Shown here: in pieces, positions 56,490-64,000 of the stretch
Numbering within the stretch: the first letter of the stretch is position 1
Layout of the letters: each line of letters opens with the position of its first letter
Source: Aldehydirespirator sp965116965
GTDB lineage: Bacteria; Actinomycetota; Acidimicrobiia; Acidimicrobiales; Aldehydirespiratoraceae
Direction: 5' to 3'
Assembly (NCBI GenBank): GCA_965116965.1
Contig: OZ220743.1
Location: 2,294,001-2,358,000, forward strand
Length of the DNA stretch: 64,000 nucleotides
The notes under the pieces: model-generated
Told to the model about the DNA's origin: nothing
The model's input: the letters and a program-made list of their open reading frames with translations, nothing else
The model's database searches: none
Position numbers and translations under genes: made by a program

Positions 56490-56517
56490 TGTCTATGGAC
56501 CGTAGTATCGGTCGGGC

Positions 56518-57426
56518 ATGGCGCGCCTCCCGCTGCCCTCCTGGCACACGCTCTGGCGTGAGGCACTTCGGTTCGTCGAGGATCTCCGCCGCGAATGGTC
56601 CCGGGCTCGCATAGGCGGGCTCTCGGCCGAGATCGCCTTCTTCGGACTGCTCGGGCTGTTCCCGGCGGTGATCGTGTTCGCGGCCGCTCTCGGGTCCCTC
56701 GACGTCGTGATCGGCGCGGGCGCGGCCGCCGACACCGAGCAATGGCTCCTGGACCGGGTGGTCGAGACCTTCGGCAGCGACAACACGCTGCGGGCCACTA
56801 TCGAGCAGTTGTTCGACCGCTCCAACGCCGGGCTGATCACCGCCGGCGTCGTGCTCACCATGTACGCCTCGTCGCGAGGCTTCACCGCAGTGGTCGGGGC
56901 ATTGGAAGTCGCCTACGGCCACGAGCACCGCCGGAACTGGTTCTCCACTCGAGTGACGGGCTTCGTGCTGACCCTGCTGAGCTTGATCGTGGCGGCCCTG
57001 GTGGCCGTCATGATCGTCGTCGGCCCCCTGCTCGGCGGTGGAGAGGAGCTGGCCGAGCGCTTGGGGGCCGGCTCCGTGTTCACCACCGCGTGGGACTGGT
57101 TCCGCTGGCCGGTGGTGTTCGTGGTGGTGGTCTGTTGGGCTGCCTCCCTCTACCACTTCGCACCCCGCCGTCGCACCCCTTGGCGAACCGACCTGCCGGG
57201 GGCGGTCGTCAGCACCGTGTGGTGGCTGGCGGTGTCGCTGGGCTTCCGCGTGTATCTCGATGCGGCTTCCAGCGGCATGAACGCCGTGTTCGGACTGCTC
57301 GGAGGGGCTCTGATCCTGCTGGTCTGGCTCTACCTGCTGGCCATGGGACTGCTTGTCGGTGCCGAGATCAACAGCGTGCTCAATGATCGCCGGGGCTTGG
57401 ACAAGCCAATGGAATCCGGCGAGTAG
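56518..57426 (+). CDS. YihY/BrkB family membrane protein
   Basis: A 302-residue integral membrane protein with about six hydrophobic segments (IAFFGLLGLFPAVIVFAAALG, TAGVVLTMYASSRG, GFVLTLLSLIVAALVAVMIVVG, WPVVFVVVVCWAASLYHFAP, GAVVSTVWWLAVSLGFRVYL, LGGALILLVWLYLLAMGLLVGAEINSVL). The LSAEIAFFGLLGLFPA start, YHFAPRRRTPWR and the final GAEIN are family signatures. Function is not established; once suspected as RNase BN. Divergent from the SnoaL-like genes by 28 bases. Confidence 0.9.
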   Translation: MARLPLPSWHTLWREALRFVEDLRREWSRARIGGLSAEIAFFGLLGLFPAVIVFAAALGSLDVVIGAGAAADTEQWLLDRVVETFGSDNTLRATIEQLFDRSNAGLITAGVVLTMYASSRGFTAVVGALEVAYGHEHRRNWFSTRVTGFVLTLLSLIVAALVAVMIVVGPLLGGGEELAERLGAGSVFTTAWDWFRWPVVFVVVVCWAASLYHFAPRRRTPWRTDLPGAVVSTVWWLAVSLGFRVYLDAASSGMNAVFGLLGGALILLVWLYLLAMGLLVGAEINSVLNDRRGLDKPMESGE

Positions 57427-57438
57427 AGGCCGAGCGGG

Positions 57439-57548
57439 GTAGGCGCAAGTCCGGCCTATGCGGGCGAGGCCGTGTGACCTGGTGGCGGGTGGCGTCGAGG
57501 CTGATCCAGCGGGTAGGCGCAAGTCCGGCCTATGCGGGCGAGGCCGTG
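57439..57548 (+). repeat. 36-bp direct repeat after brkB
   Basis: Thirty-six bases starting GTAGGCGCAAGTCCGGCCTA occur at 57439-57474 and 57513-57548, 74 bases apart and identical by eye. The second copy runs into a dispersed repeat (57539-57588). No gene is evident in 57427-57653. Confidence 0.85.
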
Positions 57549-57588
57549 GCCCGAGCGGCCCGTGAGCGCAGCGAACAGGAGCGGGAGA
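57539..57588 (+). repeat. Dispersed intergenic repeat, copy B
   Basis: CGAGGCCGTGGCCCGAGCGG...GAACAGGAGCGGGAG; matches copies at 12501-12549 and (minus strand) 63671-63717. It lies 66 bases before the acyl-CoA dehydrogenase start. Confidence 0.75.
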
Positions 57589-57653
57589 CAAATCACCGCA
57601 GCGTGATGGGCTGGTACTTACGAGCGAGCGTTCTTGGCGGTACTCTCGCCGGC

Positions 57654-59429
57654 GTGAGTGGCTATCGGGTAGACCTTGACGAGATCTCCTTCAACCTGCG
57701 CCATGTCGCCGATCTCGACGGCCTGGCCAAGCTGGAGGCATTCGAGCATGTCGAGCCCGATGTCGTCGACCAGATACTCGCGGAGGCGGCCCGGTTCGCG
57801 GAGGAGGTGATCGCGCCGCTGAACCGCGTCGGCGACACCGATGGTGCTCGCCGCCTCGACGACGGCTCGGTGGCAACGCCCACCGGCTTCCGGGAGGCCT
57901 ACCGCTCCTATGTGGAGGCCGGCTGGGGGGCGCTGTCGATCGATCCCACCTACGGCGGTGGCGGCTTCCCCCACCTCGTCGGGCTGGCGGTGGAGGAGAT
58001 GTTCACGTCGGCCTGCATGTCCTGGTCGCTGTGCCCGCTGCTCACCCAGGGCGCCATCAACATGCTGAACGCGCACGGCACCGACGAGCAGAAGGCCCTG
58101 TACCTGCCACCGATGGTCTCAGGGGATTGGACCGGCACCATGAACCTGACCGAGCCCCAGGCCGGCTCCGACCTGGGCGCCGTCGCGGCTCGGGCCGTGC
58201 CACAGCCCGACGGCTCGTACCGGCTGCACGGCACGAAGATCTTCATCACCTACGGCGAGCACGACCTCGCCGACAACATCGTGCATCTGGTGCTGGCCCG
58301 CACGCCCGGCGCGCCGCCCGGCACGAGGGGCATCAGCTGCTTCCTGGTGCCCAAGCACCTGCCCGCGGCCGACGGTTCGCCCGGCGCCCGCAACGACCTC
58401 CTCTGCGTCTCCATCGAGCACAAGCTGGGCATCCACGCCAGTCCCACCTGCGTGATGTCCTACGGCGACGACGAGGGCGCGGTGGGCTTCCTGGTGGGCG
58501 AGGAGAACGGCGGCATGCGGGCCATGTTCACGATGATGAACCACGCCCGGCTGAGCGTGGGCCTCGAGGGGGTGGCCATCGCGGAGCGGTCCTACCAGCA
58601 GGCCCTCGGCTATGCCCATGAGCGCCGCCAGGGCCGGGCCCCGGGCGCGCCGGCGGGCGAGTCCTCGGCGATCATCGACCATCCCGACGTGCGCCGCATG
58701 CTGCTGGACATGCGCTCCAGCATCAGCGCAATGCGGGGCCTGGCCTATCGCAACGCCGAGGCGATCGACCGCGCCTGCAACGGCTCCGATGGCCCGCAGC
58801 GTCAGGCGGCCGACGAGCAGGCCGCGCTGCTGACGCCGCTGACGAAGGCGTGGGCGACCGACATGGGCTGTGAACTTGTCAGCGTCGGCCTCCAGGTGCA
58901 TGGTGGAATGGGCTTCATCGAGGAGACCGGCTCCGCACAGCACTACCGCGATGCCCGGATCGCCCCGATCTACGAAGGGACCAACGGCATCCAGTCGGCC
59001 GATCTCGTCGGCCGCAAGCTGTCCATGCGAAAAGGCGGGGCGGTGCGCGATCACCTGGCGCACATCGGGGCCACCGTGGAGGCACTCGATGGAACGGGGG
59101 AACTGGCGCCGGTGGGACGGCACCTCGAGGCCGCGCTGGCCGCGACCGGCGAAGCCGGCGAATGGCTGCTGGCCGCCGGATTGCCGCAGCGGCTGGCGGG
59201 CGCCGACGCCTACCTGAAGATGCTGGCGATCACCACAGGCGCAGCCGCGCTGGCCGACGGCGCCCTGGCGGCCAGGAAGCTGGGTGCCCCCGACATGGCC
59301 GCCGACCGCGCCGTACTGGCCCGGTTCTTCGCGGCCACCCGCCTCTCCGGTGTGCCCGGACTGCTGGCGGCGGTCACCGAGCCCGCCGACGATCTCGCCA
59401 CGGCGGCTCAGCGGATACTGGCGGGCTGA
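57654..59429 (+). CDS. Acyl-CoA dehydrogenase (DmdC/large subfamily)
   Basis: FAD-dependent enzyme introducing a 2,3-double bond in an acyl-CoA. 591 residues from GTG 57654, longer than the 380-residue standard type because of an extra C-terminal helical domain, as in DmdC and FadE5-like enzymes. Motifs: WGALSIDPTYGGGGFP, GDWTGTMNLTEPQAGSDLGAV (FAD/substrate), KIFITYGEHDL, KLGIHASPTCVMSYG, and the active-site region LQVHGGMGFIEETGSAQHYRDARIAPIYEGTNGIQ. ATG 57606 is an alternative start but would add a repeat-derived leader. The substrate is open: DmdC works on methylthiopropionyl-CoA, others on long chains. Confidence 0.92.
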   Translation: MSGYRVDLDEISFNLRHVADLDGLAKLEAFEHVEPDVVDQILAEAARFAEEVIAPLNRVGDTDGARRLDDGSVATPTGFREAYRSYVEAGWGALSIDPTYGGGGFPHLVGLAVEEMFTSACMSWSLCPLLTQGAINMLNAHGTDEQKALYLPPMVSGDWTGTMNLTEPQAGSDLGAVAARAVPQPDGSYRLHGTKIFITYGEHDLADNIVHLVLARTPGAPPGTRGISCFLVPKHLPAADGSPGARNDLLCVSIEHKLGIHASPTCVMSYGDDEGAVGFLVGEENGGMRAMFTMMNHARLSVGLEGVAIAERSYQQALGYAHERRQGRAPGAPAGESSAIIDHPDVRRMLLDMRSSISAMRGLAYRNAEAIDRACNGSDGPQRQAADEQAALLTPLTKAWATDMGCELVSVGLQVHGGMGFIEETGSAQHYRDARIAPIYEGTNGIQSADLVGRKLSMRKGGAVRDHLAHIGATVEALDGTGELAPVGRHLEAALAATGEAGEWLLAAGLPQRLAGADAYLKMLAITTGAAALADGALAARKLGAPDMAADRAVLARFFAATRLSGVPGLLAAVTEPADDLATAAQRILAG

Positions 59430-59448
59430 CAAGGAGCAGGCCGATCGG

Positions 59449-60330
59449 ATGAGCGTCGTCATCAGCGGCGTTGTCGCGTCGATTCCCAGCCCGTCGCGCA
59501 ACAGCCTCGAGTTGGGCCCGCTCGAACTGCGGGCCTACGGGGTGATGATCGCGCTCGGCGCGCTGGCGGCTGTGTGGATGTCGCAGCGGCGCTGGGCTGC
59601 CCGGGGGGGCAACCCCGAGGAGATCAGCCGTATCGCGCTGTGGGCCGTGCCCGCGGGCCTCGTCGGCTCGCGGCTGTACCACGTAATCACCGACTGGCGC
59701 AAGTTTCAGGAAGCCGGTTGGCTGGAGGCATTCGCCATTTGGAATGGGGGTCTGGGCATTCCGGGCGGGATGGCAGCCGGGATCCTGATGGGCTTGTGGA
59801 TGGTGCGGCGCCAGGGCATGAACCGGGGCGAGACGCTCGCGGCCGTAGTGCCTTCCTTGCCGCTGGCTCAGGCCATCGGGCGCCTCGGCAACTGGTTCAA
59901 CCAGGAGTTGTTCGGCTCGCCCACCGACCTGCCTTGGGGACTGGAGATCGATCGGGCGCACCGTCCGGTCCGGTACCTGGACGTGGAGACCTTCCATCCA
60001 ACCTTCCTGTATGAGGCTGTATGGAATCTGCTGCTGTGCGGTCTGCTGGTGATCCTCGACCGCAGCCGGCTGCGGCGCAGCGCCCCGGCGCTGGTCACCA
60101 ACCCCCGCCGTGCGAGCCGTCCCGGTTCGCTGCTGGCCGTCTACGTGCTCGGGTACGGGCTGGGCCGCCTCTGGATCGAGACGGTGCGCATCGACCACGC
60201 CAGCCTGTTGCTGGGCGTGAGGGTCAACATCTGGATGAGCATGGTCCTGATAGTGGTCTCAGCTCTCTACCTGCTGCTGGCTCGCGGGCGGGCTGCGCCG
60301 GGGCCCCGGCGTCCCGTCATGCCTATGTAG
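59449..60330 (+). CDS. lgt: Phosphatidylglycerol--prolipoprotein diacylglyceryl transferase
   Basis: First enzyme of lipoprotein maturation, 293 residues, seven membrane segments. RAYGVMIALGALAAVWMSQRR, the lipid-site GLVGSRLYHVITDW, WNGGLGIPGGMAAG, the Lgt signature GRLGNWFNQELFG, and HPTFLYEAVWNLLL are all present; YGLGRLWIETVRID closes the family pattern. ATG 59449 with AAGGAG about 12 bases upstream. Its substrates in this window include the four or more lipoproteins at 5313, 28622, 29792 and 35535. Confidence 0.97.
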   Translation: MSVVISGVVASIPSPSRNSLELGPLELRAYGVMIALGALAAVWMSQRRWAARGGNPEEISRIALWAVPAGLVGSRLYHVITDWRKFQEAGWLEAFAIWNGGLGIPGGMAAGILMGLWMVRRQGMNRGETLAAVVPSLPLAQAIGRLGNWFNQELFGSPTDLPWGLEIDRAHRPVRYLDVETFHPTFLYEAVWNLLLCGLLVILDRSRLRRSAPALVTNPRRASRPGSLLAVYVLGYGLGRLWIETVRIDHASLLLGVRVNIWMSMVLIVVSALYLLLARGRAAPGPRRPVMPM

Positions 60331-60344
60331 CCGCTCCCCCGACA

Positions 60345-60398
60345 TCCGAAAGTCCTGTAGCTGGGGACTTGTCAAGTCCTTGCCACAGGAATTTCGGA
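60345..60398. terminator. Bidirectional terminator between lgt and phyH
   Basis: TCCGAAAGTCCTGT (60345-60358) pairs with ACAGGAATTTCGGA (60385-60398) with one mismatch, and an inner hairpin GGACTT/AAGTCC (60365-60370, 60374-60379) forms inside. It sits exactly between the convergent stops at 60330 and 60400. Confidence 0.8.
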
Positions 60399-60399
60399 C

Positions 60400-61254
60400 T
60401 CAGTTGAAGCCGCGCAGGGGGAAGTCGGGCTGGCGCTGCAGCCAGTTGTCGACCAGGTAATCGGCGGTGCCGTCGATGATGTGCATGGTGTAGGCGTGAC
60501 GGCTGGAGTCCGACGTGTTGGCTGCGCTCCAATGCGGCAGCGCGCCGTGCAGTGCGATCAGCGTGCCCGCGGCAGCCTCGAGCGGCACTAGGTCGTCGAC
60601 CGGGTACGGGGTGTCGTCGAGGACGTCGGTGACCGTGCCGCGGCTGCGCTCGGCCGGGTCGACGAGGCGGAAGCGGGTCTTCACCGGGATCCGGTGGCCG
60701 CCCGGTATCGCCCACATGCAGCCGTTGGCCAGGGTTGCGTCCTCGATGGCGAACCAGAGGCCGATCACGCTCTGGGGTTCAGTCCACAGGAAGGTGTGGT
60801 CGCAGTGGCAGATCACCTCGCCGCCTATGCCGGGCTGCTTGAAGATGTACATCGACTGCAGCAGGCGAGGGTCCGCGAACCCCAGATCGGCCGCCACCGC
60901 CGCCAACTCCGGGGTGCGGGAGAAGGAGTCGAAAGCGGGGTCGAGGTCGTGCATGGCGTGGCCGATCTTGTTGACCGCCAGCGGCATCGGCTTCGTGAGT
61001 CGCCCGCTCGAGATGGCGCCGTCCTCGAAGAACCAGCGGACTGTGTCGCCCGAGCCGAGGAACCATTCGTCCTGCGCGTGGCTCTGCTCGGTGGTGGAGA
61101 ACACGGTGAGGCCGCCGTCGATCCCGGGGTCGATGCCGGCCAGCATCGCCTCCACGTGGGCCTTGAGCGCTTCGCAGCGCTCGCGCTCCACGAAGCCGGG
61201 CAGCACCAGGAAGCCGTCGCGCTCCCAGTCCCGAAGCTGTCGTTCGTCGAGCAT
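60400..61254 (-). CDS. Phytanoyl-CoA dioxygenase family protein
   Basis: A 284-residue Fe(II)/2-oxoglutarate oxygenase. DWERDGFLVLPGFVERERCEAL at the N-terminus, iron ligands in VICHCDHTFLWTEP (H-x-D) and GALPHWSAANTSDSSRHAYTMHI (distal His plus 2-oxoglutarate Arg/Ser). GLWFAIEDATLANGCMWAIPGGH and KTRFRLVDPAE are typical of the PhyH group. Family members hydroxylate phytanoyl-CoA or many small metabolites; the substrate is not predictable. Converges on lgt and is followed upstream by the ABC permeases on the same strand, 13 bases away. Confidence 0.9.
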   Translation of the reverse strand: MLDERQLRDWERDGFLVLPGFVERERCEALKAHVEAMLAGIDPGIDGGLTVFSTTEQSHAQDEWFLGSGDTVRWFFEDGAISSGRLTKPMPLAVNKIGHAMHDLDPAFDSFSRTPELAAVAADLGFADPRLLQSMYIFKQPGIGGEVICHCDHTFLWTEPQSVIGLWFAIEDATLANGCMWAIPGGHRIPVKTRFRLVDPAERSRGTVTDVLDDTPYPVDDLVPLEAAAGTLIALHGALPHWSAANTSDSSRHAYTMHIIDGTADYLVDNWLQRQPDFPLRGFN

Positions 61255-61267
61255 TCCGCCCAGTCTT

Positions 61268-62527
61268 CTACGCTTCGCCGCGCCGGTAGGGCAGGCCGTC
61301 GGCTCTGGGCATCCGCAGCCTCTGCGAGAAGAACACCAGCACCACCAGCACGATCACGAACGGCAGGATCGAGATCCACCAGTCGGGCACCGTCGTCGAC
61401 AGGAAGTACCACAGCGCCGCGCCCAGCCCGAGCCCGGCTGCGATGGCGGCGTCGATGCGCCGGTGCCGGCTCAGCGCCCATGCCAGCACCGCGGCCAGCG
61501 CGATGGTGTTCACCAGCAGCAGGGCGTGGGACGCCGAGCCGTCCAGGTCCCGCAGGCCCACGCCGAACGGGTAGCCGAACAGCAGGGCGCCGGCCATGAT
61601 CCCGCCGGGGCGCCAGTTGCCGAATATCAGCGCGGCCAGTCCGATGAATCCCCGCCCGTTGGTCTGGCCCTCGAGGTAGATGCCCGACAGCTCGGGGCTG
61701 GCGATGAAGGCCCCGCCCAGCCCGGCCAACCCACCGCTGATCACCACTCCGAAGTACTTGTAGAGGTAGATGTTGATGCCCTGGGTCTCGCCGCCCACCG
61801 GGTGCTCGCCGCAGATGCGCAGCCTCAGCCCGAACCGGGTCCGCCAGATCAGCCAGGCGCTCAAGGGGACCAGGGCGAAGGCGATCATGGTGGCCAGCGA
61901 GACATGGGCCACCAGCCCGCGGGCCAGCCCGGTGAAGTCCGACACGAAGTACCAGTCCTTGTTGGTGAACCAACCCAGGATGTCGGGTGTCTCCCAGCCG
62001 AACAGGTCGCCGCCCGCCAGGAACGGGAAGGTGAACCTGCCCACCCCCGCGGTGCGCGGCGATTGGGTGATCGAGCCGCCCTCGTGGTTGGTGAGGATCT
62101 CCGACGACAGGAACCGGGCCAGTCCCGGGGCGGTCACGTTGATGGCCACGCCCGAGATGATGTGGTCCACGCCGAACGACACGGTGGCGATGGCGTGAAC
62201 CAACCCCCCGAGGGCGCCGCCGATCATCCCGATGAGCAGGCCGGCCCAGCCCCCGTAGTTGATGGCGCCCCAGGCGCCGAACCAGGTTCCCAGGATCAGC
62301 ATCCCCTCGAGGCCGATGTTGACGATCCCGGCTCGCTCCGAGAACAGGCCGCCCAGGCCGGCCAACATGATGGGCACGGCCCAGCGCAGCATGGCCTGTG
62401 ACGAGGTCACCGCAGTCAGCCGCTCGGTGTCGTCGAAGCCTTGCACCACGGTCAGCACCAGGACCCCGACGGCCGCGTAGAGCATCCAGCGGGCCCAAAC
62501 CGGCAGCCGCCCCAACCACGCGGTCAT
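61268..62527 (-). CDS. ABC transporter permease (nucleoside/BmpA-type, second subunit)
   Basis: A 419-residue inner-membrane permease of the branched-chain/ribose-like superfamily, with multiple hydrophobic helices. ERAGIVNIGLEGMLILGTWFGAWG is the signature of nucleoside-type importers (NupQ/YufQ), followed by GGLVHAIATVSFGVDHIISGVAIN and GLRLRICGEHPVGGETQGINIYLYK. An unusually long periplasmic section (about residues 145-200) and a C-terminal helix pair extend it beyond the usual 320 residues. ATG 62527 overlaps the upstream permease stop (ATGA). Confidence 0.9.
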   Translation of the reverse strand: MTAWLGRLPVWARWMLYAAVGVLVLTVVQGFDDTERLTAVTSSQAMLRWAVPIMLAGLGGLFSERAGIVNIGLEGMLILGTWFGAWGAINYGGWAGLLIGMIGGALGGLVHAIATVSFGVDHIISGVAINVTAPGLARFLSSEILTNHEGGSITQSPRTAGVGRFTFPFLAGGDLFGWETPDILGWFTNKDWYFVSDFTGLARGLVAHVSLATMIAFALVPLSAWLIWRTRFGLRLRICGEHPVGGETQGINIYLYKYFGVVISGGLAGLGGAFIASPELSGIYLEGQTNGRGFIGLAALIFGNWRPGGIMAGALLFGYPFGVGLRDLDGSASHALLLVNTIALAAVLAWALSRHRRIDAAIAAGLGLGAALWYFLSTTVPDWWISILPFVIVLVVLVFFSQRLRMPRADGLPYRRGEA

Positions 62528-63654
62528 GGCGCGGCTGCCGGGCTGGTGGCCATGGCCGCGGCCGCGGCGGCGGCCTCCTCGCGCTCGCGGATGCGTCGCA
62601 CGACCTCGTAGGCGATGACCGCGGTGAGGATGATGACGCCCTTCATGATCTCGACGATCTCCCGGGATGCGGCCCCCGAGATCTGCAGGATCCCCGACGA
62701 GACGTCGAGGAACGCGAAGACCAGCGCGGCCACGGCCACTCCGGCCGGATGGTTGCGGCCGAGCAGGGCCACCGCGATGCCGGTGAAGCCGAGCAGGCTG
62801 ATCGGGTTGGACGGGTAGTAGCCGGTGTTCATGAGCTCGGTCATGCCGACCAGCCCGGCCACCGCGCCCGACAGGGTCATGGCGATGACCACCATGCGCT
62901 TGGGTGACACGCCCCCGACATGGGAGGCGGTCGGGTTGGCGCCGCTGGAGCGGAGGTCGAAGCCGAAGACCGTCCGGTTCAGTATCACGTGGTAGACGAC
63001 TCCCACCGCCACCGCGACGACCAGCATGCCGGTGAGCTTCTTGCCCAGCCCGATCTCCCGGGTGAAGACCTCAAGCCAGGAGTTGATGTCGGGCAGCAGG
63101 CCGCTCTCGGCGATGGGCTCGGTGCCGACCCGCCCGCCGGTGGCGGAGATCTCGCCGCCCGCCTGCCACTCCACGATCCACCAGGCGGAGAGGCCCGAGA
63201 TCACCACCGCGTTGAGCATGATGGTGGAGATCACCTCATTGACGCCGCGGGTCACTTTCAGCACGCCGGCCGCGCCCGAGAACGCCCCGCCGACGGCCAT
63301 GGCCACTGCCAGGATGAAGGCGATGTGGAGCACCGCCGGCAGTTCGACCTGGGCGCCGAGGTGGGCCGAGACGATGAAGGCCAGCAGGTACTGGCCCTCC
63401 ACGCCGATGTTGAACAGGTTCATCCGGAAGCCGATGGCCGCGGCCACGCCGGACAGGTACAGGGGGGTGGCCCGGTTGAGGATGTCGACCTGCGTCTCGA
63501 GCTTGCTGGCGTGCTCGACCATGTCCGCGTAGGCCGCCAGCGGGTTGCTGCCCGATATCAGCAGCACGATGGAGGACAGCACGACGGCTATCACGACCGC
63601 GGCCACCGGTGCGGCCGAAGCCAGCATCAGCCTGTGGGCCAGCCGCCCGGTCAC
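62524..63654 (-). CDS. ABC transporter permease (nucleoside/BmpA-type, first subunit)
   Basis: A 376-residue permease partner of the NupP/YufP type. GVAAAIGFRMNLFNIGVEGQYLLAFIVSAHLGA contains the 'FNIGVEGQ' hallmark, and GVNEVISTIMLNAVV and GFDLRSSGANPTASHVGGVSPKRMVVIAMTLSGAVAGLVG follow. GTG 63654 is chosen with AGAGGAAG upstream; an ATG at 63711 would translate the dispersed repeat. The ATPase ends 94 bases upstream and the second permease overlaps by four bases. The substrate-binding BMP lipoprotein is not in the window. Confidence 0.9.
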   Translation of the reverse strand: MTGRLAHRLMLASAAPVAAVVIAVVLSSIVLLISGSNPLAAYADMVEHASKLETQVDILNRATPLYLSGVAAAIGFRMNLFNIGVEGQYLLAFIVSAHLGAQVELPAVLHIAFILAVAMAVGGAFSGAAGVLKVTRGVNEVISTIMLNAVVISGLSAWWIVEWQAGGEISATGGRVGTEPIAESGLLPDINSWLEVFTREIGLGKKLTGMLVVAVAVGVVYHVILNRTVFGFDLRSSGANPTASHVGGVSPKRMVVIAMTLSGAVAGLVGMTELMNTGYYPSNPISLLGFTGIAVALLGRNHPAGVAVAALVFAFLDVSSGILQISGAASREIVEIMKGVIILTAVIAYEVVRRIREREEAAAAAAAMATSPAAAP

Positions 63655-63670
63655 GGGGCTTCCTCTGTTG

Positions 63671-63717
63671 TCCCGCTCTTGTTCGCGGCGCTCACGGGCC
63701 GCTCGGGCCACGGCCTT
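63671..63717 (-). repeat. Dispersed intergenic repeat, copy C
   Basis: On the minus strand AAGGCCGTGGCCCGAGCGGC...CGAACAAGAGCGGGA; matches copies at 12501 and 57539. It fills most of the 94-base gap between the ATPase and the permease. Confidence 0.75.
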
Positions 63718-63748
63718 GCTGCGTGCCTCGCCACAGTCCTCACGAGCT

Positions 63749-64000
63749 TCAGCCTGTCCGCTCGGCCTCTAGGGCGGCGCCGGTCATGTAGGCGCCCAGG
63801 TCTCGTGGCGTGATCTCGTTGGGGTCCAGGCTGGCCACCAGACGGCCCCGCAGCATCACCACGATGGCGTCGGAGAGCCCGATGAGCTCCTCCAGGTCGG
63901 CGGACACGAGAAGGGTGGCCAGTCCCTGGGCCCGAGCCTCGCGGATGTCGTCCCACACTGCGGCCTGGGCCCCGACGTCGATGCCGCGGGTGGGGTGGTT
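63749..64000 (-). CDS. ABC transporter ATP-binding protein (nucleoside type), C-terminal end only
   Basis: The last 83 codons of the ATPase. NHPTRGIDVGAQAAVWDDIR is the post-Walker-B segment of the second nucleotide-binding half in MglA/RbsA/NupO-type tandem ATPases. TLLVSADLEELIGLSDAIVVMLRGRLVASL is the H-loop neighbourhood (with Ala-Asp in place of the usual His). The N-terminal part, including both Walker A motifs, lies beyond the window edge. It is the first gene, in the transcription direction, of the importer operon. Confidence 0.9.
   Translation of the reverse strand, partial: NHPTRGIDVGAQAAVWDDIREARAQGLATLLVSADLEELIGLSDAIVVMLRGRLVASLDPNEITPRDLGAYMTGAALEAERTG

Noticed and set aside
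1..64000. Insertion sequences, prophage, tRNA or rRNA genes
   Set aside because: No transposase, integrase, phage structural gene, rRNA segment or tRNA-like cloverleaf was recognised by eye on either strand; a tRNAscan run would be needed to exclude a tRNA.

Overview
The window is high-GC DNA dense with short intergenic gaps, GTG starts and actinobacterial-type LexA operators (GAAC-N4-GTTC). Gene content fits Actinomycetota, most likely class Acidimicrobiia: an ImuA/ImuB/DnaE2 mutasome, the dapA-rnj-ftsK run, rimO-pgsA-cinA-recA, miaB-miaA-dapF-hflX, lexA beside a LysM gene, B12-dependent NrdJ, and remnants of an S-layer-like 'G(V/I)TVGC' secreted protein. The class assignment is inference; no rRNA or tRNA gene was recognised.

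Layout. 1-4468 (minus): SOS mutasome imuA-imuB-dnaE2, with dnaE2 cut by the window edge. 4500-12074: alpha/beta hydrolase, family-5 solute-binding lipoprotein with an acidic repeat, D-aminoacylase-like amidohydrolase, SDR, acyl-CoA ligase. 12084-14065: an ArsC-family protein whose catalytic Cys12 is an in-frame UGA followed by a strong SECIS-like hairpin (a predicted selenoprotein), then a small ferredoxin and its FAD reductase (frameshifted near the end). 14115-14864: two tandem retropepsin-like proteins. 15152-19732: rpsO, pnp, dapB, SURF1. 19854-22286: two convergent DUF4143-type ATPases, one lacking its P-loop. 22367-38367: the conserved housekeeping run dapA, rnj, ftsK, Na/Ca exchanger, glutaminyl cyclase, CapA, rimO, pgsA, cinA, GNAT, YbaY-like lipoprotein, msrB, recA. 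38383-39442: a toxin-antitoxin island directly after recA, where recX is often found. 39542-49863: miaB, miaA, an Xre/RES toxin-antitoxin pair, a decayed secreted-protein gene, dapF, hflX, dapC, dapD, dapE. 49980-55392: lexA, divergent LysM membrane protein, RibD-C reductase, nrdJ. 55435-64000: two SnoaL-like proteins, BrkB/YihY, acyl-CoA dehydrogenase, lgt, PhyH dioxygenase, and a nucleoside-type ABC importer (two permeases and the end of the ATPase).

How it fits together. Six enzymes of the succinylase diaminopimelate pathway (DapA, B, C, D, E, F) lie within 32 kb. Three SOS loci (imuA operon, recA, lexA/LysM) carry clear LexA operators, so damage tolerance, recombination and probably division arrest share one regulator here. 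Two tRNA/ribosome methylthiotransferases (MiaB, RimO), MiaA, PNPase, RNase J and HflX make this an RNA-metabolism-rich stretch.

The most unusual features are the predicted Sec-containing ArsC-like protein and a recurring habit of perfect short tandem duplications. Many sit at gene ends, and in two places (ftsK/exchanger and rimO/pgsA) they form chains of tiny ORFs linked by stop/start overlaps. Others expand low-complexity protein segments (solute-binding protein, glutaminyl cyclase, HflX, SnoaL).
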